Assembly (NCBI GenBank): GCA_003444615.1
Contig: DLUN01000031.1
Span: 3,606-17,099 of the forward strand
Source of the DNA: Syntrophomonas sp.
GTDB lineage: Bacteria; Bacillota; Syntrophomonadia; Syntrophomonadales; Syntrophomonadaceae
Length of the DNA: 13,494 bases
Reading direction: 5' to 3'
Below, one piece after another: positions 1 to 6,674 of the stretch. A program made the position numbers and the translations under genes. The notes below the pieces were generated by a model. It was not told the origin of the DNA. It saw nothing but the letters and a program-made list of their open reading frames with translations, and ran no database searches. Within the stretch, counting starts at the first letter, position 1. The number at the start of each line of letters is the position of its first letter.

Positions 1-113
1 TAAGAGGGAACAAAAGCATAAACCCGATATACGGTTTCCTTCAATCTCCTTAGTTGAAGTTTTTCTATATCCTCACGAGGCATACACTCTTTTTCGCGAT
101 CCCAGTAGGACAT
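1..113 (-). CDS. Phenylacetate-CoA ligase-like AMP-forming enzyme, N-terminal fragment
   Basis: Only the first 37 codons are inside the window; the gene continues past the left edge. Translation from the ATG at 113-111 gives MSYWDREKECMPREDIEKLQ followed by LRRLKETVYRVYAFVPS. This matches the usual opening of phenylacetate-CoA ligases (a W-D-x-E-x-E-x-M-x-R-E-x-[LI] stretch, then a basic helix RLKxTVxRVY and a V-P). That family activates an aryl acid to its CoA thioester with ATP in the cytoplasm. A strong ribosome site, AGGAGG at 128-123, lies 9 bases before the ATG and fixes the start. The AMP-binding core is outside the window, so substrate cannot be judged. It lies 166 bases downstream of tcdA. 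I see no convincing promoter in that gap, so whether it is transcribed alone is open. Confidence 0.75.
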   Translation of the reverse strand, partial: MSYWDREKECMPREDIEKLQLRRLKETVYRVYAFVPS

Positions 114-265
114 TAAATTCTACCTCCTAATATCTATTTCCTGCCTGCCATGAAAATTATTACATTATTGCGACAAAAGGCACTATTCATAGAAACTCCG
201 ATTTTCGCCCCTCGCCCAAATTCTCCAGTAAGTTATCAATAAGTATAATCACTTAAAATCATATT

Positions 266-284
266 ATTAGTTTTGTACACTAAT
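266..284. repeat. Short perfect inverted repeat at the end of tcdA
   Basis: ATTAGT-TTTGTAC-ACTAAT is a perfect 6-bp inverted repeat around a 7-base centre. It overlaps the tcdA stop codon (282-280) and lies about 150 bases upstream of the phenylacetate-CoA ligase-like gene. It is AT-rich and has no U-run, so it is a poor terminator. It could be an operator for the downstream gene, or chance. The rest of the 114-265 gap is AT-rich and holds only the downstream ribosome site. Confidence 0.3.
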
Positions 285-987
285 TCTCCCTTCTAATCTG
301 CCCAATGCGGTTGACAACATAGCCAGCCATGGCTAGACCAGCAGTTCCAGGAACAAAGCTAAGGCTTCCCAATCGGGTTGATAGATCACCCGGCAGTGTA
401 CGAGGTTTCTCAGTGGAGAACACCACAGGCACCCCGCCAACAATACCGAGTTGGCGTAACTCTCTTCTTACTTTCCGGGCCATTGGACAGGTATGAGTGT
501 TTTTTATGTCAGTTATCTGAAATTTAAGCGGGTCATAACGATTAGCAGCGCCCATAGAGCTAATTATGGGCAATCCTTTTTCTAGGCAATGTTTAATCAG
601 GTGTATTTTGTCCGGCAAAGAATCAATGGCATCCAGGACAAAATCATAAGACTGGTTAAAAATGGCATCGGCCGTATTAGCATTATACTCTAACGCCAGA
701 ACACGCAAATCCACATTTGGATTGATATCTCGTATCCGCTCGGCCATAACCTGGCATTTTAGTTGGCCAATAGTGGAGTGCAAAGCAGGAAGTTGCCGGT
801 TAATATTGCTGGCTTCTATTCGATCTCTATCTACCAGAGTCAGATGCCCTATGCCACTACGAGCTAACCCCTCGGCAGCATATGAACCGACTCCGCCCAA
901 ACCTATTACAATTATGGAAGCTTTTTGTAAACGCCTCATTCCGTCTTGGTCGATTAATAAAGAGGTCCGCTGCAAGAATTCTTCCAT
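280..987 (-). CDS. tcdA: tRNA threonylcarbamoyladenosine dehydratase (TcdA/CsdL, YrvM/YgdL family)
   Basis: E1-like (ThiF/MoeB) enzyme of 235 aa that uses ATP to cyclise t6A at position 37 of ANN-decoding tRNAs to ct6A. Visible features are the nucleotide-binding loop GLGGVGS at residues 29-35, the acidic strand end VDRD at 52-55, the ASNINRQ motif at 59-65, K77, and DAIDS at 119-123. The later HTCPMARKVRRELRQLG stretch resembles the family's DPLAR-x-x-RKxLR segment. The frame is open back to 1077, but the extra 30 codons lie inside the 6S RNA gene and do not look like protein. The ATG at 987-985, preceded by GGAGGT at 1005-1000 (12-base spacing), is the better start. It follows aspS and a 6S RNA gene, the same order as aspS-bsrA-yrvM in Bacillus subtilis. 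It has no obvious promoter of its own and may depend on read-through of the 6S terminator. Confidence 0.92.
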   Translation of the reverse strand: MEEFLQRTSLLIDQDGMRRLQKASIIVIGLGGVGSYAAEGLARSGIGHLTLVDRDRIEASNINRQLPALHSTIGQLKCQVMAERIRDINPNVDLRVLALEYNANTADAIFNQSYDFVLDAIDSLPDKIHLIKHCLEKGLPIISSMGAANRYDPLKFQITDIKNTHTCPMARKVRRELRQLGIVGGVPVVFSTEKPRTLPGDLSTRLGSLSFVPGTAGLAMAGYVVNRIGQIRREN

Positions 988-1007
988 AATTTGCTGTATA
1001 CCTCCGC

Positions 1008-1033
1008 AAAAAAACCCCACCGAGCCGTGGTAG
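1008..1033 (-). terminator. 3' end of 6S RNA acting as intrinsic terminator
   Basis: On the minus strand CUACC (1033-1029) can pair with GGUGG (1021-1017) around a 7-base loop, followed by GG and seven U (1014-1008). The same GGUGGGG strand also pairs with the 5' end of the 6S RNA, so terminator hairpin and 6S closing stem are alternatives. The hairpin is only 5 bp with one G-U, so leakage into tcdA is plausible. Confidence 0.65.
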
Positions 1034-1208
1034 CCGTAGTTTAAACCTGTCCTCGACAGGTGGGTATTCTCCCACATGCTTTATGTGTCCCGGTTAACCG
1101 GGCGTACAGGCCACATACGGAGACGAATTCCCTAGTTTTTGGTGTTGGCAAAAACTTACGGCAAGACACGCACACAGCAGGGATTTCCTGTAACAATTGA
1201 CTATTGCT
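1008..1208 (-). ncRNA. ssrS: 6S RNA (RNA polymerase-binding regulatory RNA)
   Basis: 6S RNA mimics an open promoter and sequesters sigma-A RNA polymerase. Hand folding gives the expected shape. The closing stem pairs 1182-1175 with 1022-1015 (8 bp, some G-U), 1171-1167 with 1029-1024 (one bulge), and GCCGUA 1162-1157 with 1038-1033. A central bubble follows, with a 3'-side hairpin ACCUGUC-GAG-GACAGGU (1061-1045) and a possible 5'-side hairpin AGUUUUUG/CAAAAACU (1156-1134). The terminal stem pairs 1132-1126 with 1068-1062 and 1122-1114 with 1078-1069, capped near CCCGG-UUAA-CCGGG (1102-1089). The predicted transcript starts near 1208, about 26 nt before the closing stem, so a 5'-processed precursor is likely; B. 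subtilis 6S-1 is known to be 5' processed. The aspS-yrvM(tcdA) gap is the bsrA locus in B. subtilis. No covariance-model search was possible. Confidence 0.82.
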
Positions 1209-1214
1209 AGGTAA

Positions 1215-1243
1215 AATATATCACACCATGCCCGTTACTTCAA
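1215..1243 (-). promoter_or_regulatory. Sigma-A promoter of the 6S RNA gene
   Basis: TTGAAG (1243-1238), a 17-base spacer (1237-1221) and TATATT (1220-1215), with TG one base before the -10 box (extended -10). This predicts a start near 1208. It lies 72 bases after the aspS stop. No terminator is visible between aspS and this promoter, so aspS transcripts may also run through. Confidence 0.75.
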
Positions 1244-1286
1244 GATAAGAGCACTGTTATTATAAGCCAGTTTTCCCACTTCTATC

Positions 1287-3047
1287 TTACTTTTCCCGGA
1301 TTTTTAACGATAATTCCCGCAGCTGTTTGGAGCTCACCGGAGAAGGTGCTTGCGTAAGCAGACAGGAAGCACTCTGGGTCTTGGGAAAAGCTATCACATC
1401 TCTGATACTGCTGCGCCCGGCCATAATCATTACCAATCTATCTACGCCAAAAGCTATACCACCATGCGGCGGAGTTCCATATTCAAAGGCATCCAGCATA
1501 TAACCGAATTTATCGTAGGCTTCTTCAGAAGTTAAGCCTACCAGCTTAAACATCTTTTCCTGCCAATCCCGGCGATGAATACGAATACTGCCTCCACCGA
1601 TTTCGGTACCATTCAGAATCAGGTCATAGGCTCTGGATTTAGCTTGCAGGGGATTATTATCCAGAAGGCCGATATCTTCCACCCGCGGTGAGGTGAACAT
1701 ATGGTGAACAGCCACATAGCGCTTTTCTTCCTCATCATACTCCAGCAGAGGGAACTCAGTTACCCAAGCAAACGACAGCTGTGTATCATCAATTAGGCCA
1801 AGTCGTTTGCCAAGTTCCAGGCGAATTGCCCCCATAACTCTAGCTACCGTAGTGGCTGAATCGGCGCTGAACAACAGCAAGTCTCCCGGTTGGGCATCCA
1901 AGGTCTGCAGTACCCGTTCTATCTGTTCCGTAGTGAAGAACTTGGTAATGGGTGAGCGGAGCTCGTCCTCGGTTACGATGATCCAGGCCATCCCCTTGGC
2001 ACCATGGTCCACAGCAATTTTAGTAAGCTCGTCAATTTCTCGTCTGGTAAAACTGGCACATCCTTTAGCATTTATGGCTCGAACCACACCACCTGCTTTA
2101 ACTGCCGAAGAAAATACCTTAAACTCCACATCTTGTACCAGGTCAGTAAGTTCTACTATCTCCAACCCGAAACGCAGATCTGGTTTGTCAGAACCATATT
2201 TGAGCATGGCCTCTTCATAGGTTATCCGGGGAAAGGGGGTGGGTATGGTTTGCCCCAATCCTTTCTCAAACAGGGCAGCCATTAAATCTTCTACCAAAGA
2301 GAAAACTTCCTCTTCATCCACAAAAGACATTTCCATATCCAGCTGGGTAAACTCTGGCTGCCGATCGGCCCGCAAATCCTCATCCCGGAAACAGCGGGCA
2401 ATCTGAAAGTATTTTTCCATACCAGCCACCATCAGAATCTGCTTAAAAATCTGAGGAGATTGGGGAAGAGCAAAAAACTCACCAGGATGAACCCGGCTGG
2501 GTACCAAATAATCCCGAGCTCCTTCGGGAGAACTTTTAGTGAGTATGGGGGTTTCAATTTCTATGAACCCGCGCTGGTCGAGAAAGGACCGCATAGTCTG
2601 GGTGACGCGATGCCTCAGGATCATACATTCACGCATTTCCGGTCTTCTTAAGTCCAGATAGCGATAACGTAAGCGCAGCGTCTCGTCTACCTCAATCCCG
2701 TCTTCTATATAGAAGGGAGGCGTTTTCGCAGGACTAAATACCTCCATCTGCCGGGCGTATACTTCGATCAATCCTGTTTTAAGATTGGGATTTTCTGTAT
2801 CTTCAGGCCTCCGTCGAACTTCTCCTCTGACGGCGATTACGTATTCACTCCGAACCTGCTCCGCCAGGTGAAAGGATTCCTGGTCGAAATCGGGACTGAA
2901 TACCACTTGAATGATTCCTGAACGATCACGCAGGTCGATAAATACTAACCCTCCGTGGTCGCGTCGCGTATCTACCCAACCATTTAATACAACTTCTTGT
3001 CCGGCATGATCAACGGTCAAGTCCGTAGCACTGTGCGTCCTCTTCAT
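1287..3047 (-). CDS. aspS: Aspartyl-tRNA synthetase, bacterial type, possibly non-discriminating
   Basis: Class II synthetase of 586 aa, the usual bacterial length. It attaches Asp to tRNA-Asp in the cytoplasm. Domains in order: OB-fold anticodon-binding domain (about 1-105), catalytic core with the flipping-loop/binding segment SSPEGARDYLVPSR (172-185), motif 2 CFRDEDLRADRQPEFTQ (219-235), a GAD insertion domain (about 285-420), the GGGSIRIH stretch (484-491) and motif 3 GIAFGVDRL (530-538). His31 in the RRDHGG loop is the residue linked with non-discriminating AspRS, which also charges tRNA-Asn; discriminating enzymes usually have Leu there. The ATG at 3047-3045 follows AGGAGG at 3064-3059, which overlaps the hisS stop codon (TAGGAGG), so the two genes are tightly coupled. 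Transcription probably comes from the promoter at 4391-4363. Confidence 0.97.
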   Translation of the reverse strand: MKRTHSATDLTVDHAGQEVVLNGWVDTRRDHGGLVFIDLRDRSGIIQVVFSPDFDQESFHLAEQVRSEYVIAVRGEVRRRPEDTENPNLKTGLIEVYARQMEVFSPAKTPPFYIEDGIEVDETLRLRYRYLDLRRPEMRECMILRHRVTQTMRSFLDQRGFIEIETPILTKSSPEGARDYLVPSRVHPGEFFALPQSPQIFKQILMVAGMEKYFQIARCFRDEDLRADRQPEFTQLDMEMSFVDEEEVFSLVEDLMAALFEKGLGQTIPTPFPRITYEEAMLKYGSDKPDLRFGLEIVELTDLVQDVEFKVFSSAVKAGGVVRAINAKGCASFTRREIDELTKIAVDHGAKGMAWIIVTEDELRSPITKFFTTEQIERVLQTLDAQPGDLLLFSADSATTVARVMGAIRLELGKRLGLIDDTQLSFAWVTEFPLLEYDEEEKRYVAVHHMFTSPRVEDIGLLDNNPLQAKSRAYDLILNGTEIGGGSIRIHRRDWQEKMFKLVGLTSEEAYDKFGYMLDAFEYGTPPHGGIAFGVDRLVMIMAGRSSIRDVIAFPKTQSASCLLTQAPSPVSSKQLRELSLKIREK

Positions 3048-3062
3048 TCTCTGTTGTTCCTC

Positions 3063-4328
3063 CTAACGGTTATCCAAGCGTGCCCTTAAAAAAGGGACCA
3101 GTCCTTCCTCTATCTTGAATTGCTCTTTACTCTGCATGTCGCGAACGGTAACAAAATTGCCCTTAATCTCATCTTCGCCTAATAGAATAACATATCTGGC
3201 TCCTAATTTATCAGCCAGTTTCATTTGAGCTCGGCCACTTTTTCCGCTATAATCCTTATCTGCGGATAGCCCCTGTTGACGCAGCTTTAATAGTAGCGAG
3301 ATCGCTTGTGGTTCAAGATCATCCTGCATCACGGTAATAAAAACATCCAAGGGTTGTCTAAGCTCAGGAACACAGCCTAGTTTATCCACGGCTAACAAAA
3401 GCCGCTCCAAACCCAGAGCAAAACCTATGCCGGGCAGTGAGGGCCCACCGCAGGATTCAACCAAACCATCGTAGCGTCCCCCACCTCCTACAGCACTTTG
3501 AGCCCCTATTCCAGGTATGTGAATTTCAAAAGCTGTATTAGTATAGTAATCCAAGCCACGGACCAAATTATCGTCATGGATATAGTCAATTCCATTGGCC
3601 TGCAAAGTCTTTTGCACCATACTGTAGTGACTACTGCAATCATCGCACAAGCTGTCCATTAGAGTTGGGAAGTTGACAATGGCCTGATGGCAAGAGGCTT
3701 CTTTACAGTCCAAAACTCTTAAAGGATTCTGCAGATAGCGAACCTGACAGTCTTTACACAGCTTCTCCTTTACGGGAGCAATATGCTCTATCAGCTTTTG
3801 TCGATAGTGTTCCCGACATACCGGGCAGCCCACGGAATTCAGGTGTAATTCGTATTCCGCCAGCCCCATTCTTTGCAGTATCTCCACTAATAAAAAGATT
3901 ACTTCTGCGTCAAGATAGGGGCTACGGCTGCCGAAAGCTTCCACACCAAATTGATGAAACTGTCTATAGCGTCCGGTTTGGGGCCGGTCATATCGAAACA
4001 TAGGACCGATGTAATACCATTTGACCGGCAAGGTACCGTTATATTGGCTGTGTTCAATTAAAGCCCGTGTACACGGTGCCGTACCTTCCGGCCGCAGAGT
4101 CAAGCTGCGCTTGCTCTTGTCCGCAAAGGTGTACATCTCCTTAGTTACGATGTCGGTGCTTTCTCCAATGCCGCGCTGAAACAGTTCGGTGTGTTCAAAA
4201 ATAGGCGTGCGAATTTCGCGATACCCAAACCGCCGCGCGGTCTCTTGTATGATCTGCTCCATCCACTGCCATTTAACTGCTTCTTCCGGTAGGATATCAT
4301 ATGTACCCCGGGGAGCTTTGATCTTCAT
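3063..4328 (-). CDS. hisS: Histidyl-tRNA synthetase
   Basis: Class II synthetase of 421 aa that charges tRNA-His. Visible are the N-terminal APRGTYDILPEE (5-16), LRPEGTAP (78-85), motif 2 FRYDRPQTGRYRQFHQFGVE (111-130), the His-specific LVRGLDYYTNTAFE (255-268), GGGGRYDGL (281-289) and motif 3 GFALGLERLL (302-311). A C-terminal anticodon-binding domain starts about residue 325. Four Cys pairs sit in the insertion (C168/C171, C191/C194, C208/C213, C228/C231) and could bind zinc. The frame stays open to 4391, but the 21 extra codons overlap hemZ and its downstream promoter. The ATG at 4328-4326 has GGAGGT at 4339-4334 and starts exactly where the family starts (MKxKAPRGTxD). No T-box is visible in its short upstream region. 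Confidence 0.97.
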   Translation of the reverse strand: MKIKAPRGTYDILPEEAVKWQWMEQIIQETARRFGYREIRTPIFEHTELFQRGIGESTDIVTKEMYTFADKSKRSLTLRPEGTAPCTRALIEHSQYNGTLPVKWYYIGPMFRYDRPQTGRYRQFHQFGVEAFGSRSPYLDAEVIFLLVEILQRMGLAEYELHLNSVGCPVCREHYRQKLIEHIAPVKEKLCKDCQVRYLQNPLRVLDCKEASCHQAIVNFPTLMDSLCDDCSSHYSMVQKTLQANGIDYIHDDNLVRGLDYYTNTAFEIHIPGIGAQSAVGGGGRYDGLVESCGGPSLPGIGFALGLERLLLAVDKLGCVPELRQPLDVFITVMQDDLEPQAISLLLKLRQQGLSADKDYSGKSGRAQMKLADKLGARYVILLGEDEIKGNFVTVRDMQSKEQFKIEEGLVPFLRARLDNR

Positions 4329-4362
4329 AAAGCACCTCCAGACCTTGAGTAATTCTTGGATA

Positions 4363-4391
4363 ATTCTAATGTACGGCCTTAAGGTTGTCAA
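4363..4391 (-). promoter_or_regulatory. Strong sigma-A promoter for hisS-aspS inside the hemZ 3' end
   Basis: TTGACA (4391-4386, perfect), spacer of 17 (4385-4369), TAGAAT (4368-4363, 5 of 6). The TAG of the -10 box is the hemZ stop codon. The predicted start near 4356 leaves a leader of about 28 nt carrying the hisS ribosome site. The match is good enough to expect hisS-aspS to be expressed independently of the Phe T-box. Confidence 0.75.
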
Positions 4392-5847
4392 CTTTAGTAG
4401 CTATTAACTTATCGACGGTTTCCGCATAGGCAACAGGATTTTTGGGATTATAAAATGACCGGAGCCCGCCATCACTGGCATTTATAAATTTACTGGCTGC
4501 ACCTCCCCCTAAACCGACAATAGTCTGACATTCTTCAATCATATTCATATTGTATAGGCAGAAATGGCCGGGCTTGGAGTAACCGATGTTTTCCATACTG
4601 GCTTGCATATATTTTTGTCGATACAGGTAGTAGGGCTTATAATAGTTGTCTCGAAAAAGTCGGTCCATCAATGTAAGACCCTCTTGAACATTTTTAATAC
4701 GGTCTCCCACTGACTCACGTCCTTCCCGTTCTGCCATGCGCGAGCCCCTTTTTACCGCCAAAGTATGTACGGTAATATTCTCCGGGGCTAAGGCAAGAAT
4801 ATCCTCTGCTGTGCGCTGGTAGTCCTGACTGCCTTCATCAGGAAGACCAACAATTAAATCCATATTCAGTTGCTTAAAACCCGCTTCTCTTGCCCAGATA
4901 ACTGATCGTACCACTTCCTTTCGATTATGAGCCCGGCCTATTTTGACCAGGGTCTCATCATTCATAGTCTGAGGATTAATGCAGATCCGATTGGTTCCCC
5001 CATCCTTAAGGAGTTTTAGTTTCCTGGGGGAAAGAGTATCGGGTCTGCCCGCCTCTACCGTGATCTCGGCAGTCGCTGATGAAATAAACAGTCGTTGCAA
5101 ATGGTTAAACAATTGCTCCAATTCTATCTCCGAGAGCACGGTAGGGGTGCCTCCACCTATATAAATGCTTTGTACACTGGTGTCCATTTCTTTAAGACAT
5201 TTTGCAATAGCCTCCATTTCTTGATACAGGGCGGTTAGGAAAGACTGCAAAGAATCGCCGGGCTTATAGACAGCTCCAGGAAAGGAACAATAGTAACAGC
5301 GAGTCGGGCAAAATGGTATGCCGATATAAAGTCCAATTATGTTATTAGCCTGCTGTTTCCTTACTAAATAGGGATAATTATTGGCGGCTACCTCCATTAT
5401 TAATTCTGCTTTTTCGGGGCTCATACGAAAGCTGTCTGTTAATTGCTCTCTGATGTGCTCAGTGTCCATGCCTTGATCCAGCATACGATGTACCAGCTTA
5501 ACTGGTCTCATCCCGGTCAGTATTCCATAGCTGTTTATCGACTGGCCAGTGTGTTCCACCAAGAGGTCATAGGCGAAACGCCGTACCATTCTGTTTATCT
5601 CCCTACGCCTGGTATCTCCGGTCCACTTAATGTCATGTTTTTCCTCTCGAACGGTGCGCTTATCCCTTTGGGTCATCCACCCGAATAAACAAACCTGTTC
5701 TCCGTTTACCTGCATTTCCATGTGCATTTTAATACCGGCCAGTTCAGATTCATCCCTGGTCAGCTCATGTTTGGGATAGGCCATACGGACTAGTTCATGA
5801 ACAGCCGCATATAATTGCTCTGGCTGGAAAGTGGTTTGAATTAGCAC
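4366..5847 (-). CDS. hemZ: HemZ-type radical SAM coproporphyrinogen dehydrogenase
   Basis: Oxygen-independent coproporphyrinogen III oxidase-like enzyme of 493 aa, assigned to decarboxylating coproporphyrinogen III in haem synthesis. The first 165 residues are the HemZ-type extension, including GILTGMRPVKLVHRMLD (108-124). The radical SAM core has the 4Fe-4S motif CPTRCYYC (C180, C184, C187), the GGGTPT SAM motif (231-236), and the strands ITVEAGRPD (262-270) and LNMDLIVGLPDE (327-338). The C-terminal part has IGYSKPGHFCLYN (421-433) and VGLGGGAASKF (444-454). The start is GTG at 5847-5845, overlapping the last 7 bases of pheA, with GGGAGG at 5860-5855 seven bases before. HemW-like haem chaperones share the core, but the long N-terminus and its motif favour HemZ. 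Its place behind pheA suggests co-transcription from the T-box promoter; no metabolic link is evident. Confidence 0.9.
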   Translation of the reverse strand: MLIQTTFQPEQLYAAVHELVRMAYPKHELTRDESELAGIKMHMEMQVNGEQVCLFGWMTQRDKRTVREEKHDIKWTGDTRRREINRMVRRFAYDLLVEHTGQSINSYGILTGMRPVKLVHRMLDQGMDTEHIREQLTDSFRMSPEKAELIMEVAANNYPYLVRKQQANNIIGLYIGIPFCPTRCYYCSFPGAVYKPGDSLQSFLTALYQEMEAIAKCLKEMDTSVQSIYIGGGTPTVLSEIELEQLFNHLQRLFISSATAEITVEAGRPDTLSPRKLKLLKDGGTNRICINPQTMNDETLVKIGRAHNRKEVVRSVIWAREAGFKQLNMDLIVGLPDEGSQDYQRTAEDILALAPENITVHTLAVKRGSRMAEREGRESVGDRIKNVQEGLTLMDRLFRDNYYKPYYLYRQKYMQASMENIGYSKPGHFCLYNMNMIEECQTIVGLGGGAASKFINASDGGLRSFYNPKNPVAYAETVDKLIATKVDNLKAVH

Positions 5848-6674
5848 TTGATATCCTCCCTGTGCTGCTTATACTTACCTAAATAGGTTATTTTCCTGCA
5901 ATGGTTATCCAGCTCGCCCAGCAAATCTTTTATTATTAAATTTTCGCCAGGCATGTGGGCTTCGATATAAAACCGGTAACCTTTTTTATTGTTAACCGGA
6001 TAGGACTCAATTTTGCATAGATTTATATTCCGGCGAGCGAATATCTCTATTGCTTTATACAAAGCACCCGGCTGGTTCTCCAGTTCCAATAGTATACTGC
6101 CTTTATCACCTGCTCCGCTATCAGACCATAAGACCTCTCGTTTGCTCAGGTGTAAAAAGCGGGTGCAGTTGTCCTCTTGCTGAATACCACTGGCTAATAC
6201 AATAAGCCCATAGTTTTGTGCTGCCTGCCTAGGCCCTATAGCCGCTGCCCTGCGAGACTCTCTTGCCACCACTTGGGCAGCACGGGCCGTACTTTCAGCA
6301 ATCTCTATGCGTGCAACCGGGAGATGACTTTTTAGATAATTTTCGCATTGAGCTAAAACCGCCGGTTGAGTGACTACTAATTCTATTTCTGTGAGTTCAT
6401 ACTCATGTAAAGACATCAGATGCTGTTCAATGGGTACTATAGTTTCGCCTTTAATAGTGACCGGATACTCCATGAGACCAGCCAAACTTTTTCTTAAAAT
6501 GCCGGCAGATGAGTTCTCAAATGGTATCAAAATATCGGACACCACCTGTTGCCCCAGCATTATGAAAAGTTCTTGAATGGATTCAGCATAAACTAGCTCT
6601 GTCTCCGGTGAACAATAGCTGATAGCGGCTGCTTCGCTAAAAGTTCCCTGAGGCCCCAAGATTCCCATTATCAT
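5841..6674 (-). CDS. pheA: Prephenate dehydratase with C-terminal ACT domain
   Basis: Converts prephenate to phenylpyruvate, the committed step to phenylalanine. The 277 aa comprise a catalytic domain (1-180) with GPQGTFSE (7-14), PFENSSAG (51-58, usual PxENSxEG) and the catalytic TRFL (171-174). An ACT domain (about 190-270) follows, with QPGALYKAI (201-209) and KIESYPVN (221-228). The Phe-binding ESRP motif reads ESYP (223-226), and the Glu of ENSxEG is Ala; both are departures from the common form. No chorismate mutase domain is present, so it is the stand-alone type. The ATG at 6674 overlaps the aroF stop by one base (TAATG) and has AGGAG at 6688-6684 nine bases upstream. The ATG two codons in (6668) would be 15 bases away and is less likely. 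Translation is probably coupled to aroF. Confidence 0.95.
   Translation of the reverse strand: MIMGILGPQGTFSEAAAISYCSPETELVYAESIQELFIMLGQQVVSDILIPFENSSAGILRKSLAGLMEYPVTIKGETIVPIEQHLMSLHEYELTEIELVVTQPAVLAQCENYLKSHLPVARIEIAESTARAAQVVARESRRAAAIGPRQAAQNYGLIVLASGIQQEDNCTRFLHLSKREVLWSDSGAGDKGSILLELENQPGALYKAIEIFARRNINLCKIESYPVNNKKGYRFYIEAHMPGENLIIKDLLGELDNHCRKITYLGKYKQHREDIKC

Noticed and set aside
114..265. Sigma-54 promoter for the phenylacetate-CoA ligase-like gene (TGGCAGG near 145-151)
   Set aside because: The -24-like element is not followed by a TTGC -12 element at the right distance.
988..1077. Longer tcdA start at 1077
   Set aside because: The extra 30 codons lie in the 6S RNA gene and its U-run and have no family match; a ribosome site precedes the ATG at 987.
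1089..1102. Palindrome CCCGGTTAACCGGG as a protein-binding operator
   Set aside because: It sits at the tip of the 6S terminal stem and is explained as an RNA hairpin with a UUAA loop.
1259..1264. TATAAT on the minus strand between aspS and the 6S promoter
   Set aside because: The -10 match is perfect, but the hexamer 17 bases upstream (AGATAG) is not a -35 and there is no TG extension. The promoter at 1243-1215 is much better.
1807..2220. Plus-strand open frames such as this 137-codon one, and others over aspS, relA and recJ
   Set aside because: They lie antisense to well-conserved genes, lack ribosome sites and resemble no family.
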